16,737 bases of DNA from JACCYQ01 sp036675565 (GTDB lineage: Bacteria; Bacteroidota; Bacteroidia; Chitinophagales; Chitinophagaceae): contig JAKFER010000311.1 of assembly GCA_036675565.1 (NCBI GenBank), positions 1-16,737 of the forward strand, in the 5' to 3' direction. Positions 6,972-14,677 of this stretch are shown here, in pieces (within the stretch, counting starts at the first letter, position 1; each line of letters opens with the position of its first letter). The translations under genes and the position numbers were made by a program. Below the pieces are notes generated by a model, which saw only the letters and a program-made list of their open reading frames with translations, ran no database searches and was not told the origin of the DNA.

Positions 6972-8087
6972 TTAAATAATGGTAGACTTACCTAAGGCCA
7001 CATAATTCTTATTGATATCAGAAGCTTTCCGGTTATCTATACAATCAACCAGCAGGTCTCCGATAGTACTGGTTGAATAATAATTTACATCATCAATATC
7101 CCTAGTTACAAATCCATGGCTTAATGCCCACTCAACGGAAGATCTTACCATATCTGCTTCATCTTTTAACCCAAAATAATCAAGCATCAATGCGGCGGAG
7201 AGCACAGAGCCTACAGGATTTGCAATGTCTTTTCCTGCAGCTTGCGGATATGATCCGTGAATAGGTTCAAATAATGCGGAAGAATTACCAATGGATGATG
7301 AAGGCAACAATCCCAGTGAACCACTGATCACACTGGCTTCATCACTTAAAATATCGCCAAACATATTTTCTGTCAGGATAACATCAAATTGTTTTGGATT
7401 GACGATGAGTTGCATAGCGGCATTATCAACAAATAAAAAATCCACAGCTACATCAGGAAATTGAGCCGATAATTCCTGCACCGTTTTTCTCCAGAGCCTG
7501 GAAGTTTCCAATACATTGGCCTTATCAACCAGGGTTAATTTGTTTCGCCGCTGCTTCGCTTTTTCAAATGCAAGTTTGGCAACCCGAAGAATTTCATCTT
7601 TAGTATAAATACACTCATCACTTGCCGTTGTTCCATCATCGGACAAATTCTTTTTGCCAAAATAAATGCCGCCTGTTAATTCGCGATAAATAACCAGGTC
7701 AACACCTTGCAGGTTTTTTAATTTCAGCGGTGAAAGATGTTGTAATGAGGCGTAAGTCGTTACCGGTCTTATATTGGCAAAAAGTTGTAATGATTTCCGA
7801 AGTTTAAGCAAACCCTGTTCTGGCCTTACAGTAGCTGTTGGATCATTATCGTATTTAGGATGACCAATGGCTCCCAATAAAATGGCATCACTTTCCAGGC
7901 AGGTTTCTATGGTTTGATCGGGCAGGGGAGATCCCGTAGCATCGATTGCTGCGGCACCCATCAGGCATTTGGTAAATTGAAATTCATGTCCATATTCAGT
8001 GGCAATAGCTTCCAAAACTTTCAATGCTTGTGCGGTAACTTCCGGGCCTATCCCGTCACCTTCTATTACTGCAATATTTTTTTTCAT
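6972..8087 (-). CDS. leuB: 3-Isopropylmalate dehydrogenase
   Basis: LeuB is the NAD+-dependent oxidative decarboxylase that converts 3-isopropylmalate to 2-oxoisocaproate, the leucine precursor. Family marks include EGDGIGPEV at 9-17, the substrate arginines Arg97 (LRKSL), Arg107 (NIRPV) and Arg135 (YRELTGG), and Lys189 in VDKANVLE. Metal aspartates are around Asp221, Asp245 and Asp249 (FGDILSDEAS). The NAD loop is EPIHGSYPQAAGKDIANP (274-291). The LRKSL arginine pattern and leuCD neighbours distinguish it from isocitrate and tartrate dehydrogenases. Length 371 is near the usual 350-370. It starts 21 nt after leuD. No intrinsic terminator follows before the ilv leader, so partial read-through is possible. 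Confidence 0.97.
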   Translation of the reverse strand: MKKNIAVIEGDGIGPEVTAQALKVLEAIATEYGHEFQFTKCLMGAAAIDATGSPLPDQTIETCLESDAILLGAIGHPKYDNDPTATVRPEQGLLKLRKSLQLFANIRPVTTYASLQHLSPLKLKNLQGVDLVIYRELTGGIYFGKKNLSDDGTTASDECIYTKDEILRVAKLAFEKAKQRRNKLTLVDKANVLETSRLWRKTVQELSAQFPDVAVDFLFVDNAAMQLIVNPKQFDVILTENMFGDILSDEASVISGSLGLLPSSSIGNSSALFEPIHGSYPQAAGKDIANPVGSVLSAALMLDYFGLKDEADMVRSSVEWALSHGFVTRDIDDVNYYSTSTIGDLLVDCIDNRKASDINKNYVALGKSTII

Positions 8088-8108
8088 AATGATTCTTTTA
8101 TTCGCCTG

Positions 8109-8699
8109 TTATTTTTCAAATGTTTCTATTTCATTCAGCATATTCAATAGGTAATCAATATCGTCAAAGCCATTCAGGAGGCATTCCTTTTTATAAGGGT
8201 TGATTTCAAATATTTCTCTTGTCTCCTCATCGATAGAAATGGTTTGGCTTGCCAGGTCCACGGTAATTTCCTGAGCTGGATTTTCATTAACGCGGTTAAA
8301 TATTTTTTCTAAAAATGCATCGCTCACTTTCACTGGCAGCAGGAAATTATTCAAGGCATTGTTTGAAAAAATATCTGCAAAAAAACTACTCACTACTACC
8401 TGGAAACCATAATCTTTAATAGCCCATGCAGCATGTTCGCGACTTGAGCCGCAACCAAAATTTTTGCCCGCCACTAAAATGTTCCCTTTGTACGTTGGAT
8501 TGTTCAGGATAAAACCAGGATTGGGTTGATTTTCATCGTCATCCTTGTAACGCCAGTCGCGAAAAAGATTTTTACCAAAACCATCTCTTGTAGTAGCTTT
8601 TAAAAATCGGGCGGGAATGATCTGGTCTGTATCGATATTTTCAACCGGTAATGGAACCACCGTACTCTTAATAATTTGTATGGCTTGATGATTACTCAT
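8109..8699 (-). CDS. leuD: 3-Isopropylmalate dehydratase, small subunit
   Basis: This is the swivelling-domain subunit of the aconitase-type isopropylmalate isomerase, which works with LeuC to interconvert 2- and 3-isopropylmalate through a dehydrated intermediate. IDTDQIIPARFLK (22-34) and GKNFGCGSSREHAAWAI (78-94) are diagnostic. Its 196 residues match the bacterial family. Its ATG overlaps the leuC end by 8 nt, which supports coupled synthesis of the two subunits in equal amounts. Confidence 0.96.
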   Translation of the reverse strand: MSNHQAIQIIKSTVVPLPVENIDTDQIIPARFLKATTRDGFGKNLFRDWRYKDDDENQPNPGFILNNPTYKGNILVAGKNFGCGSSREHAAWAIKDYGFQVVVSSFFADIFSNNALNNFLLPVKVSDAFLEKIFNRVNENPAQEITVDLASQTISIDEETREIFEINPYKKECLLNGFDDIDYLLNMLNEIETFEK

Positions 8700-10134
8700 A
8701 AAATGCAGCGCTTAATTTTTTTTCGTTAGATGTATGATTTATCCAATCCCGTATATCTTCTATTTTGCCGGTAATAGCAGATGCGGCAGCGGTTAAAGGA
8801 CTGGCTAAAAAAGTACGGGAACCGGGACCTTGTCTACCTTCAAAATTCCTGTTAGAAGTAGAGATGCAATATTTACCCGCAGGAATTTTGTCTTCATTCA
8901 TACCTAAACATGCCGAGCACCCCGGTTGACGAAATTGGAAGCCTGCTGCTTCAAGAATCTTATCAATGCCCTCGGATATCGCTTGTTTTTCTACTTGTTT
9001 GCTTCCCGGTACAACCCACACTTCTACACCAGGAGATTTTTGTTTGCCTTGAATAAATGAAGCCACTAATCTCAGATCTTCAATCCTTGAATTGGTACAA
9101 CTGCCTATGAATACGTAATCAAGTTTTGTTCCTTTTATGGGATCACCTGCCTGCAGGCCCATGTATTGTAAACTTTTTTGAAAAGATGTTTGTTCATCTG
9201 CACTTATATTATCCAGCGTCGGGATCTTTGCACTAACTGGGATACCCATCCCGGGATTGGTGCCATAGGTAACCATAGGTTGAATGTCAGCAGCATCGAT
9301 AACGATCTCCCGGTCAAAATGAGCATCTGCATCTGAAAATAAAGTTTTCCATTCAGCGAGTGCTTTTGTCCAATCTTCTCCCTCGGGAGCCATCAATTTA
9401 TCTTTTACATAATTGAAAGTAATTTCATCAGGTGCAATCATGCCACCGCGGGCACCCATTTCAATACTCATATTGCAAATGGTCATACGGGCTTCCATAC
9501 TCAGTGAACGAATAGCTGACCCAGCGAATTCAATAAAAAATCCTGTTGCGCCACTTGCTGATATTTGTGAAATGATATGCAGGATAACATCCTTGGATAA
9601 AACAGTTTCGTTCAGTTTACCGTTGATGGTTATGCGCATTAATCTGGGCTTGTATTGCAAAAGACTTTGCGTAGCCAAAACCATTTCTACCTCGCTGGTG
9701 CCAATTCCAAAAGCAATGGTACCAAATGCACCATGTGTCGATGTGTGACTGTCGCCACAAACGATTGTCATCCCTGGTTGTGTAATGCCCAGTTCCGGGC
9801 CAATTACATGGACAATTCCCTGGAATGGGTGTCCTAATCCAAACAGTTCAATACCATTTTCCTGGCAATTACTAACCAGCTGGGATACCTGTAAACGAGA
9901 AAGCTCGTCCTGGATAGGCAAATGTTGTTCAATCGTTGGAACATTATGATCTGCAGTAGCTATCGTTTGTCCCGGCCTGAAAACTTTAAGGCCTCTTTTT
10001 TTCAATCCATTAAATGCCTGTGGACTGGTTACTTCATGAATAAAATGCCTGTCAATATATAAAACAGCCGGTCCATTATCAATTTGTTTGACAATATGTT
10101 TTTCCCAAATCTTATCGAATAATGTTTTTGCCAT
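8692..10134 (-). CDS. leuC: 3-Isopropylmalate dehydratase, large subunit
   Basis: This is the catalytic [4Fe-4S] subunit of isopropylmalate isomerase in leucine synthesis. The cluster ligands are visible: Cys346 in FIGSCTNSR, and Cys406 and Cys409 in PGCSACLGMNEDK. CGDSHTSTHGAFG (126-138) and NRNFEGRQGPGSRTFLASP (428-446) are characteristic of the LeuC branch rather than aconitase. At 480 residues it is slightly longer than the usual 465-475, with the extra at the C-terminus where the reading frame runs 8 nt into leuD. The ATG at 10132-10134 lies 40 nt downstream of the leuA stop. Confidence 0.97.
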   Translation of the reverse strand: MAKTLFDKIWEKHIVKQIDNGPAVLYIDRHFIHEVTSPQAFNGLKKRGLKVFRPGQTIATADHNVPTIEQHLPIQDELSRLQVSQLVSNCQENGIELFGLGHPFQGIVHVIGPELGITQPGMTIVCGDSHTSTHGAFGTIAFGIGTSEVEMVLATQSLLQYKPRLMRITINGKLNETVLSKDVILHIISQISASGATGFFIEFAGSAIRSLSMEARMTICNMSIEMGARGGMIAPDEITFNYVKDKLMAPEGEDWTKALAEWKTLFSDADAHFDREIVIDAADIQPMVTYGTNPGMGIPVSAKIPTLDNISADEQTSFQKSLQYMGLQAGDPIKGTKLDYVFIGSCTNSRIEDLRLVASFIQGKQKSPGVEVWVVPGSKQVEKQAISEGIDKILEAAGFQFRQPGCSACLGMNEDKIPAGKYCISTSNRNFEGRQGPGSRTFLASPLTAAASAITGKIEDIRDWINHTSNEKKLSAAFYE

Positions 10135-10174
10135 GTGGGGTTTACAATTTATTTATCGGTTTTCTTTCTTTGGA

Positions 10175-11344
10175 TTAAGCGCTTACTGCCAGTGCCTGGT
10201 ATTGATTGGCCATTTCCTGCAGGTCTTCATCACCCACTTCTTTTTTATGATCTGCTACTTTTAAAAATTGGTTATATAAGGAATCAATATCATTCCTGTC
10301 AAAGTTGAAACCCAGTTTCTGAAAGCGAAAAGCCAGGGCACTTCGCCCACTCCTTGCCGTTAATACGATCTTAGAATGATCTGCACCTACCTGTTCAGGA
10401 TTAATGATCTCGTAGGTCTGCGCATCCTTCAAAAATCCATCCTGGTGAATACCGGATGAATGTGAAAAAGCATTACTTCCAACAATAGCTTTATTGGGTT
10501 GCACCGGCACCCGCATGGTATCGCTCACTAGTTGGCTTAGCGAGGTTAATTTTTTTGTGTTAACAGATGTAAATGCGTTTAAGGATGCATGTTGTTGAAT
10601 CACCATCACTACTTCCTCCAGCGATGTATTACCAGCCCTTTCACCCAAACCATTAATGGTACATTCAATTTGACCCGCACCATTCATAATGCCTGCAATT
10701 GAATTTGCGGTTGCCATTCCTAAGTCGTTGTGACAATGGCAGGATATTACCGCTTTATCAATGTTTGGTACATGATTAACGAGGTACGCTATCTTTTCTC
10801 CATATTGGTGAGGGAGGCAATAACCGGTTGTATCCGGAATATTAACGGTGGTAGCACCCGCTTTTATTACCGCTTCAATAACACGGGCCAGGTATTCATT
10901 CTCCGTGCGGCCTGCATCTTCAGCATAAAATTCAACATCATCCGTAAAATTGCGTGCCCATTTTACACATTCAATAGCCCTTTGCAGTATCTCTTCTCTT
11001 GTTGAATTGAATTTGCTTTTTATGTGGAAATCCGATGTGCCGATACCGGTATGTATTCTTGGTCTTTGCGCAAAACGAAGCGCCAGCGCAGCTACTTCAA
11101 TATCTTTTTTAACCGCACGGGACAAGCCACAAACAACACTGTTTTTAATGACCCTGCTGATCTTTTTTACAGATTCAAAATCGCCGGGAGAGGAAACCGG
11201 GAAACCTGCTTCGATCACATCAACGCCCATATTTTCAAGCGCTAATGCAATTTCAATTTTTTCATCAGCATTTAATTTGCACCCCGGAACTTGTTCCCCG
11301 TCCCGTAGGGTAGTATCGAAAATGACGATCTTGTTTTGCTGCAT
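10175..11344 (-). CDS. leuA: 2-Isopropylmalate synthase lacking the C-terminal regulatory domain
   Basis: LeuA condenses acetyl-CoA with 2-oxoisovalerate, the committed step to leucine. The TIM-barrel motifs are intact: FDTTLRDGEQVPG (9-21, Arg14-Asp15), HTGIGTSDFH (98-107), the metal site SCHCHNDLG (His203, His205), NGLGERAGNTS (231-241) and SGIHQDGFLKD (297-307). Residues about 310-389 cover the linker subdomain, then the protein stops. The full-length family (about 500-560) continues with a roughly 130-residue dimerisation domain that binds leucine, and no trace of it is seen in or after this ORF. Short forms are known among LeuA-like enzymes. Homocitrate or citramalate synthase shares the fold, but linkage to leuCDB supports LeuA. 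Confidence 0.92.
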   Translation of the reverse strand: MQQNKIVIFDTTLRDGEQVPGCKLNADEKIEIALALENMGVDVIEAGFPVSSPGDFESVKKISRVIKNSVVCGLSRAVKKDIEVAALALRFAQRPRIHTGIGTSDFHIKSKFNSTREEILQRAIECVKWARNFTDDVEFYAEDAGRTENEYLARVIEAVIKAGATTVNIPDTTGYCLPHQYGEKIAYLVNHVPNIDKAVISCHCHNDLGMATANSIAGIMNGAGQIECTINGLGERAGNTSLEEVVMVIQQHASLNAFTSVNTKKLTSLSQLVSDTMRVPVQPNKAIVGSNAFSHSSGIHQDGFLKDAQTYEIINPEQVGADHSKIVLTARSGRSALAFRFQKLGFNFDRNDIDSLYNQFLKVADHKKEVGDEDLQEMANQYQALAVSA

Positions 11345-11363
11345 AAAAATTATTTAGAATTAG

Positions 11364-11422
11364 AAAGCAGGCCGCTTAATTTTGTGTTGCTTGCTGATTT
11401 TCACAAAACCGCAACCTGCTTT
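11364..11422 (-). promoter_or_regulatory. Long inverted repeat in the leuA 5' untranslated region
   Basis: On the minus strand AAAGCAGG (11422-11415) pairs perfectly with CCTGCTTT (11371-11364), 19 nt before the leuA ATG. Nested inside, CACAAAA and TTTTGTG (11402-11408 with 11380-11386) give a 7-bp stem. Alternatively, GTTGC/GCAAC (11411-11415 with 11386-11390) competes with both neighbouring stems. No clean U run follows, and no Leu-rich leader ORF was found here, so it does not copy the ilv attenuator. It may be a 5'-UTR control structure, an operator or chance. The 203-bp leuA-11548 gap has no convincing promoter for either gene. Confidence 0.4.
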
Positions 11423-11547
11423 TGATGTAAATTACCACGGATGCCTGCCAGAATGAAGTCAAATAATAAACTGAACTACGATTGCTAATGGGTGTTTTTT
11501 TTGTTAAAACCTTTGCTGTACCTGCATTTACAGATAATTGATTTACG

Positions 11548-13125
11548 ATGGGCAAAAGATTTTCCGATGAATTATACTTACTGATCAAGTCGCTGAAAAA
11601 AGCTGAAAAGCGGAACTTTAAGTTATTCGTTAAACGAAACTCTTCTTCGGGTGACCTGAAGATCATCCAGCTTTTTGATGCCATCGACGATGGTGACATT
11701 TATGATGAAGAATTATTTCTAAAAAAGTATCCCGGCTTTAACAGGCAACAAATACCCAATCTCAAAGCGCACTTATACAAACAAGTGTTAGCAAGCCTTA
11801 GGGTTATGCGGGATGAAAATAACATTGACCTGCAGTTACATGAGCAAATGGATTTTGCCCGAATACTATATAATAAAGGTCTGCATATTCAGAGCCTGAA
11901 AATGCTTGATAAAATAAAGGAATCGGCCAAAGAGCACAACCAGTTGACTTTTTTATTACAGGTTTTGATATTTGAAAAAAAGATCGAAGGACTGCACATC
12001 ACCCGAAGTATTGAAAATCGTGCAGCCGATCTGTCCAAAGAAGTGGATGAAATGGGTGAGCGATTGGTGATGATTGGAAAATTATCTAATCTTTCCTTAC
12101 GCTTATACGATTGGTATATACATCATGGCCATGCCCGAAATCAACAGGAAGCAGACGATTTAAAATTATTTTTTGAAAGTAATTTTCCTGCAAATGCTAA
12201 TTCAGTCAGTGGTTTTTATGAAAGGTTGTATTTATATCAATGCTACTGCTGGTATGGATATATACGCCAGGATCTTTTGCAATATTACCGGTATTGCCAG
12301 AAATGGGTTGATTTGTTTGAGCAGAATGAAATAATGAAACAGGTAGAGCCTTTATATTTTGTAAAAGGGATGCATAACCTGTTGAATGCCCATTTCATGT
12401 TACAGAACGATGAAAAGTTCAATAAGGCATTGGCACAATTTGAAAACTTTTATCAGGGCGAAGCAACGATTAATGATAATGTGCAGATACAGACATTCAT
12501 TTATTTGTATATCGCCAAGATTAACAAACATTTCCTCGAAGGAAGTTTTACTGAAGGCGTTTCATTGGTGCCCGAAATTGAAGAAAAGCTTGAAGAGTAT
12601 AAACTGCAACTGGACTCGCATCGCATACTGGTATTTTATTACAAGATCGCCAGCCTTTATTTTGGTTGCGGACAAATAGATAAATCCATTGAGTATCTGA
12701 ACCGAATCATAAATCGCAGTACACCACTTAGAACAGATCTGCAATGTTATGCCCGTTTATTACACCTGATTGCACATTATGAATTGGGTAACTATGAATT
12801 GCTTGAATACCTTACCAAATCCGTTTACCGCTTCATGGCTAAAATGCAAAACCTGGGAATAGTGGAAAAAGAAATATTCCGTTTTTTACGTAATTCATTT
12901 TATATCCAATCAAAAGATATGGATAAGGCGCTGGTGGAGTTAAAAGAAAATCTGAAAAAACATGAGCACGATAAAACAGAAATCAGGGCTTATTTGTATT
13001 TAGATATAATTTCCTGGCTCGAAAGTAAAATGCGGAAATTAGGACCCGCCCAGGAAACAATCCGGTTAAAATACCTGCAGCGGCAACAAGAGAAACAAGC
13101 CAGGCATAAAAATATAAACCTTTAA
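11548..13125 (+). CDS. TPR-like all-helical protein of unknown function
   Basis: I do not recognise a named family. The 525-residue product is predicted cytoplasmic, with no signal peptide or membrane segment, and appears almost entirely helical. It opens with a basic stretch, KSLKKAEKRNFKLFVKR (14-30). Helix pairs with TPR-like spacing occur around 100-130 (FARILYNKGLHIQSLKMLDKI), 357-390 (ASLYFGCGQIDKSIEYLNRII) and 401-430. The central part is rich in Tyr, Trp and Cys (YLYQCYCWYGYIRQDLLQYY). No enzyme motif or helix-turn-helix is evident. It is divergent from leuA and followed 10 nt later by an SDR gene, so the two probably form an operon. TPR arrays usually mediate protein-protein contacts, which is as far as the sequence allows. 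Confidence 0.8.
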   Translation: MGKRFSDELYLLIKSLKKAEKRNFKLFVKRNSSSGDLKIIQLFDAIDDGDIYDEELFLKKYPGFNRQQIPNLKAHLYKQVLASLRVMRDENNIDLQLHEQMDFARILYNKGLHIQSLKMLDKIKESAKEHNQLTFLLQVLIFEKKIEGLHITRSIENRAADLSKEVDEMGERLVMIGKLSNLSLRLYDWYIHHGHARNQQEADDLKLFFESNFPANANSVSGFYERLYLYQCYCWYGYIRQDLLQYYRYCQKWVDLFEQNEIMKQVEPLYFVKGMHNLLNAHFMLQNDEKFNKALAQFENFYQGEATINDNVQIQTFIYLYIAKINKHFLEGSFTEGVSLVPEIEEKLEEYKLQLDSHRILVFYYKIASLYFGCGQIDKSIEYLNRIINRSTPLRTDLQCYARLLHLIAHYELGNYELLEYLTKSVYRFMAKMQNLGIVEKEIFRFLRNSFYIQSKDMDKALVELKENLKKHEHDKTEIRAYLYLDIISWLESKMRKLGPAQETIRLKYLQRQQEKQARHKNINL

Positions 13126-13135
13126 AAAATTTATC

Positions 13136-13852
13136 ATGGAATCATTAAATGGGAAAAATGCTTTAGTAACTGGTGCCGGTAAAGGAATTGGAAAGGCGAT
13201 AGCCATTGCATTGGCTAAAGAAGGTGTAAACCTGGCTATCATGGCACGTACACAGCAAGACCTGGAAATTCTTTCAGATGAATTAAGAAACCTGGGAGTT
13301 AAAGTTTCAATATTGACCGCTGACGTGGGTGATATGCATGCAGTGGACCAGGCTGTTGAAAAGGCCATGCAGGAAATTGGAAATATTGATATCCTGGTTA
13401 ATAATGCAGGTATTGCTAACCTGGGGAAATTTTTGGAGATAGCACCCGCTGATGTTGAGCGGATGATCAGGGTAAATCTTTTAGGCGTTTATTATATGAC
13501 CCGAGCTGTACTACCGTCTATGATTGAACGTAAAACCGGCGACATTGTCAACATATCTTCAACCGCAGGTTTAAGAGGCAGTGCCACAACGGCTGCCTAC
13601 AGCGCCAGTAAATTCGGTGTTTTCGGATTAAGTGAATCTTTGATGCAGGAAGTGAGGAAACACAATATCAGGGTGACTGCCATGGCGCCAAGCACGGTTG
13701 TAACCCAGTTGGCACAGGAATCAAATTTAATAACCGGGGATGAAGACCGGGTTATGCACCCGGAAGATTTCGCCGAACTTGTAATCGGTCATTTAAAATT
13801 AAACCGGCGGGTTTTTGTAAAGGATGTTGCCATCTGGTCGACCAATCCCTAA
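13136..13852 (+). CDS. Short-chain dehydrogenase/reductase (SDR)
   Basis: This is a classical SDR with a complete active site: cofactor motif TGAGKGIG (12-19), NNAG (89-92), Asn114, Ser142, Tyr155 and Lys159 (YSASK). Lys16 and Arg38 sit where basic residues favour NADPH over NADH, which is inference. It would be annotated as a 3-oxoacyl-ACP reductase by similarity. However, it lacks the FabG C-terminus with its GG-containing substrate-side segment and instead ends PEDFAELV...VAIWSTNP, closer to YdfG-like or sepiapterin-reductase-like SDRs. The substrate is therefore open. Its 238 residues are normal. It follows the TPR-like gene after 10 nt and converges on the next gene with a 7-bp gap. Confidence 0.88.
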   Translation: MESLNGKNALVTGAGKGIGKAIAIALAKEGVNLAIMARTQQDLEILSDELRNLGVKVSILTADVGDMHAVDQAVEKAMQEIGNIDILVNNAGIANLGKFLEIAPADVERMIRVNLLGVYYMTRAVLPSMIERKTGDIVNISSTAGLRGSATTAAYSASKFGVFGLSESLMQEVRKHNIRVTAMAPSTVVTQLAQESNLITGDEDRVMHPEDFAELVIGHLKLNRRVFVKDVAIWSTNP

Positions 13853-13859
13853 TGCGTTT

Positions 13860-14624
13860 TTATTTTTTCAAAAGATGTTGAAGCATCTTTGTTTGTTCCT
13901 CTTCGTGGCCATGCTCTGCTTCCACGTTGATGTAAGCTTTATTTCTTAATCCCATATAAACACTTAAAGAACCATCATCGGTCACGTCTTTATTGTTTTG
14001 CAATATGGCATTATAACCATGGGTTACCACTTTTAAAAAAAGCGGGTGCGTAGTAGAAAGAAAAAAATCGTCCGGATCTTTTTCGAAGTTTACATATACC
14101 TGTGTTGCTTCTTTTTCATAGGCACCTCCCGGAGAATAGCTGTGGATGGATAGTCCGGCTGATGCATCATTATTATGTAAGGCAATTACTTTATCCGTAT
14201 GCAAAGGAATTTTTGATAACAGCGAATCTGCAAACCTGCTTACTATATCGACTGCTTGTGGGGTTGACTGGCTGTTGAGTTTTAGTGATGCTTCTATACC
14301 TGGACGGGTAAACATCCTGTTTGGGTCAAAAGTGTATTTTTTATCATCCAGATTAAAAGAAATCAACCTATTGTTTTGATTGTCTATACGAATAAGCAAT
14401 CCACCCTTTTCAACCAATACTTTTTTACCTGCATTTACAGATGTTCTTTCATTATCATGCAGGTTCAGCATTACAATATCTCCTGCATCTCCAAACTGGG
14501 TAACAATAACAGGAATAATGGTATTTCCTAACTGGTATGGATAAACGGTTTCTGATATTTGCATTTCCTTATTAAAAGGAACCAGCATAACCATACCCAA
14601 TATAATATGTAAAATAATGGTCAA
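13860..14624 (-). CDS. Probable exported M14-like zinc carboxypeptidase-type protein
   Basis: No close named family is recognised, but the residue pattern fits a minimal M14 metallocarboxypeptidase fold. HDNE gives His56-x2-Glu59 as the Zn pair, DPNRMF gives Asn102-Arg103 like the substrate-carboxylate NR pair, His150 in ALHNN could be the third ligand, and Glu235 in NVEAEHG the catalytic base. A hydrophobic N-terminus (1-17) could export it if translation begins at the TTG at 14622-14624. The first ATG (14592-14594) would give 244 residues without a signal. A stop codon precedes the TTG directly. It lies 53 nt after plsX on the same strand, where fabH is often found in relatives. A 7-bp AT-rich inverted repeat (14625-14631 with 14641-14647) fills part of that gap. 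Peptidoglycan or peptide trimming is a guess. Confidence 0.6.
   Translation of the reverse strand: MTIILHIILGMVMLVPFNKEMQISETVYPYQLGNTIIPVIVTQFGDAGDIVMLNLHDNERTSVNAGKKVLVEKGGLLIRIDNQNNRLISFNLDDKKYTFDPNRMFTRPGIEASLKLNSQSTPQAVDIVSRFADSLLSKIPLHTDKVIALHNNDASAGLSIHSYSPGGAYEKEATQVYVNFEKDPDDFFLSTTHPLFLKVVTHGYNAILQNNKDVTDDGSLSVYMGLRNKAYINVEAEHGHEEEQTKMLQHLLKK
13871..13890. other. Perfect 7-bp hairpin at a convergent gene end
   Basis: AAAGATG (13871-13877) pairs with CATCTTT (13884-13890) around a 6-nt loop. It lies 19 nt past the SDR stop, inside the 3' end of the opposing gene. The downstream sequence on the plus strand is only moderately T-rich, so it could be a weak terminator for the plus-strand pair of genes. 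The stem is low in GC, and chance is quite possible. Confidence 0.3.
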
Positions 14625-14677
14625 TTATCTTGTTTTCTTAAAGATAATAAGCAGGAATTAAAGAAAAAGTGAAGATT

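Noticed and set aside
10950..11357. 135-codon plus-strand ORF antisense to leuA
   Set aside because: It is a shadow of the conserved leuA frame, with low-complexity Ser/Thr-rich content and no recognisable motif.
11377..11384. TAATTTTG as a promoter -7 element for the plus-strand TPR-like gene
   Set aside because: It matches TAnnTTTG, but there is no TTTG at a proper distance upstream and it would leave a roughly 160-nt leader. The match is common in AT-rich DNA.
11519..11535. 17-bp exact match TACCTGCATTTACAGAT with 14426-14442
   Set aside because: One copy is in an intergenic region and the other inside the M14-like coding sequence, with no extension of similarity. It is most likely chance in AT-rich DNA.
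11376..11699. A 107-codon minus-strand ORF upstream of leuA
   Set aside because: Most of it lies antisense within the start of the plus-strand TPR-like gene, and its composition is not protein-like. Its end contains SVVIYIK but no run of Leu codons, so it was not accepted as a leu leader.
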